Below, in pieces: positions 32,003-33,484 of a DNA stretch of 33,484 nt. The notes beneath the pieces were generated by a model. That model ran no database searches. It saw only the letters and a list, made by a program, of their open reading frames with translations, and was not told the origin of the DNA. This stretch comes from Cyanobacteriota bacterium (lineage in GTDB: Bacteria > Cyanobacteriota > Vampirovibrionia > LMEP-6097), in the NCBI GenBank assembly GCA_027618255.1, contig JAQCFG010000018.1, positions 1-33,484 of the forward strand. Reading direction: 5' to 3'. A program made the position numbers and the translations under genes. Every line of letters begins with the position of its first letter. Position 1 is the stretch's first letter.

Positions 32003-33331
32003 ATGAAGATTCCTGAGATAATATTTAGAGATAGTATTAACGCACAGAGGCTGGTAGGTGCAGTAATTTCTGATCATGAAGGGGAACTTGGTAAATTAAC
32101 TCTAAAAGATGGAGATAACTGTCTACAAGTAGAAAATAGTTGCACACCACTAAAATCGTCAGATATACAAACCTTGGAACTTAGTTTTAATAATGAAACT
32201 CAAAGAAGAGTTGGTGAGGTCTTTGCATTTGCTAGTGGCGGAGATCTTTCAGAAAAAAGAACAGGAGCGGGTGATAACAAATTAGCTTACTTACAGTCTT
32301 TACTAACTACTATAAAAGAAGAGAATATTCAGTTTAATTTACATGGTGTTTGTAGGTTTATGGATAATCTAGTAAGAACAGAAGGATCTCTAGTAGCTTC
32401 TTCCGCTGAAAGAGAAATAAAGGATTTTATCAGAGAAGAGCTTGTTCCAGAATTAATTGGTAGAGAAATTCAAGGTTCTGGATTAAATTTAGCGTTGGTT
32501 ATGACAAAGAACGACCTTGAACCCTTAAGAGATGATCGCTATGATTCTTTTAAAGTTTTAATTGATGAAGACGCAAAAGATCGTGCATTGAAAAGAGCAT
32601 TAGGATTAGAAACGGATGAAGTCAGAGATATCATTGCTAGCTTAGAAGCAATGGATTCAGTAAATACATCTGCTGTAGATATTGTTACAAATGTAATCAA
32701 ACTATGTGACCTAACGTTGAAACATTTTGGAGCAGAAGTTAATGAGCAAGAAGTAAGTTACCCACCTAAAAAGATACTCTTGTATGGAGAAGAAGATTTT
32801 GACAAGCAAATTCCCATCTTAGCTCGTTACTTGCCAGCAGGTGTGGCAGAATTTGTACTTAATGTCTATACTTATATTGATAGAATTCCTTCTGCAGATA
32901 GAGCCCCTTATTTTCGTGCATTGGAAGAGAGTGGTGGAGACGATGATCCCTTAGTTAGAGATTTTAAAATGAACTTTCTCTATGAGCAGTTGAAGGAAGG
33001 CATAATTGACGAAGATGGTAAGGAAGAATTGGCTGAATTAGTTCTTGATAAACATGGTTATTGTAGCGATGGGTTGATAGAGTGTATTATTAACGGTGAT
33101 TATGGCGCACTAATCGACGAGTTTACTGTAGATGATTCGCGTGATCTAGTGGAATTAAAATCTCTTGCATATGATTTGGAAGATTTGGTTAATGTCGGAC
33201 ATCTTCGAGCTTATATAGATGCTATAGAACCTGTAGTTGAAGCAATGTCTTTAAATGGATCCCATTCTGATTATATGGCTGCTATAGACAAGGCTGTAGA
33301 TAATATAAAAGACGCTGATCACCGAAATTAA
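32003..33331 (+). CDS. acidic protein of unknown function, 442 aa
   Basis: I do not recognise this protein. It is soluble, highly acidic, and mostly helical, with no signal peptide or membrane segment. The first 70 residues are beta-rich (VGAVISDHEGELGKLTL), and the rest is a long array of charged helices (EDFDKQIPILARYLPAGVAE, then Asp/Glu-rich repeats). I see no catalytic motif, zinc site or nucleotide-binding loop. It is the only intact gene inside the 90-bp inverted repeats, so it may be cargo of a mobile element. The AT-rich codon use looks different from the genes before 23 kb, which fits transfer. Confidence 0.75.
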   Translation: MKIPEIIFRDSINAQRLVGAVISDHEGELGKLTLKDGDNCLQVENSCTPLKSSDIQTLELSFNNETQRRVGEVFAFASGGDLSEKRTGAGDNKLAYLQSLLTTIKEENIQFNLHGVCRFMDNLVRTEGSLVASSAEREIKDFIREELVPELIGREIQGSGLNLALVMTKNDLEPLRDDRYDSFKVLIDEDAKDRALKRALGLETDEVRDIIASLEAMDSVNTSAVDIVTNVIKLCDLTLKHFGAEVNEQEVSYPPKKILLYGEEDFDKQIPILARYLPAGVAEFVLNVYTYIDRIPSADRAPYFRALEESGGDDDPLVRDFKMNFLYEQLKEGIIDEDGKEELAELVLDKHGYCSDGLIECIINGDYGALIDEFTVDDSRDLVELKSLAYDLEDLVNVGHLRAYIDAIEPVVEAMSLNGSHSDYMAAIDKAVDNIKDADHRN

Positions 33332-33394
33332 AGTGCCCTTAAGTCACAAAAACAGAAAAACAGTAAAGCCATAATTAGTTATCAACCTAATAAC

Positions 33395-33484
33395 GGGGCC
33401 GCATTGTAGTGCACCCATTATACTAGACAGGTAATGAAGAATAAATCACATATTAGCGACGAAATGGTATTTACAGTAATGCTT
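33395..33484 (+). mobile_element. right arm of the 90-bp inverted repeat (IS left end, cut by the window edge)
   Basis: It starts GGGGCCGCAT, then TGTAGTGCACCCATTATACT from 33405. The single difference from the left arm is CCC in place of CTC. The window ends inside the match, so the true arm may be longer. Confidence 0.75.
33434..33484 (+). CDS. IS3-like orfA, partial
   Basis: Seventeen codons (MKNKSHISDEMVFTVML) lie before the window edge, identical to the left copy. TATACT stands 9 nt before the ATG. The direction is away from the acidic gene. Whether this copy is complete cannot be seen. Confidence 0.6.
   Translation, partial: MKNKSHISDEMVFTVML

Overview
The window reads as an AT-rich chromosome segment from a flagellated, diderm-type bacterium. 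The supporting genes are the flagellar export genes fliP, fliQ and fliR, a membrane-anchored Slt-type lytic transglycosylase, a lipoprotein-type ABC binding protein, rpmH-rnpA, rpmF, tsaD, rlmN and nadA. No single gene fixes the taxon. A basal, non-photosynthetic relative of Cyanobacteria (Vampirovibrionia/Melainabacteria) is one plausible guess, but it is inference only.

Layout. Positions 193-9305 hold an acyl-CoA dehydrogenase, an unknown ORF, rlmN, an Slt-type transglycosylase, fliP-fliQ-fliR, a secreted unknown, and a HAD phosphatase-RNase HI pair on the minus strand. Positions 10097-16943 hold tsaD inside a dense set of inverted repeats, then a minus-strand trkH - SGNH hydrolase - RlmD-type methyltransferase operon, then divergent rpmH-rnpA and an unknown ORF. 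Positions 17231-23265 hold a peptide-type ABC binding protein, a DoxX-like membrane protein, a repeat-rich Ser/Arg/Gly gene split by a 10-bp tandem duplication, a DppB-type permease, rpmF, nadA and a YhcC-type radical SAM protein.

From 23374 onward the content is accessory: a DUF4143-type ATPase, a truncated globin interrupted by a stop codon, a 2H phosphoesterase, an alpha/beta hydrolase, a HipA/HipB-type toxin-antitoxin module, a RhuM-family protein, decayed ORFs, and an unknown acidic 442-residue protein enclosed by a 90-bp near-perfect inverted repeat. Each repeat arm carries the 5' end of an IS3-like orfA facing outward.

Three signals run beyond single genes. First, most leading genes have a -10 hexamer only 6-9 nt before the start codon and no Shine-Dalgarno, which predicts leaderless mRNAs; within-operon genes such as fliP and fliR do show SD-like sequences. 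Second, the hipA promoter carries four TATC-N10-GATA-type sites at 40, 40 and 41 bp spacing, the outline of the E. coli HipB operator. Third, the intergenic spaces carry a family of short hairpin repeats, one pair of which shows a compensatory base change in its stem.
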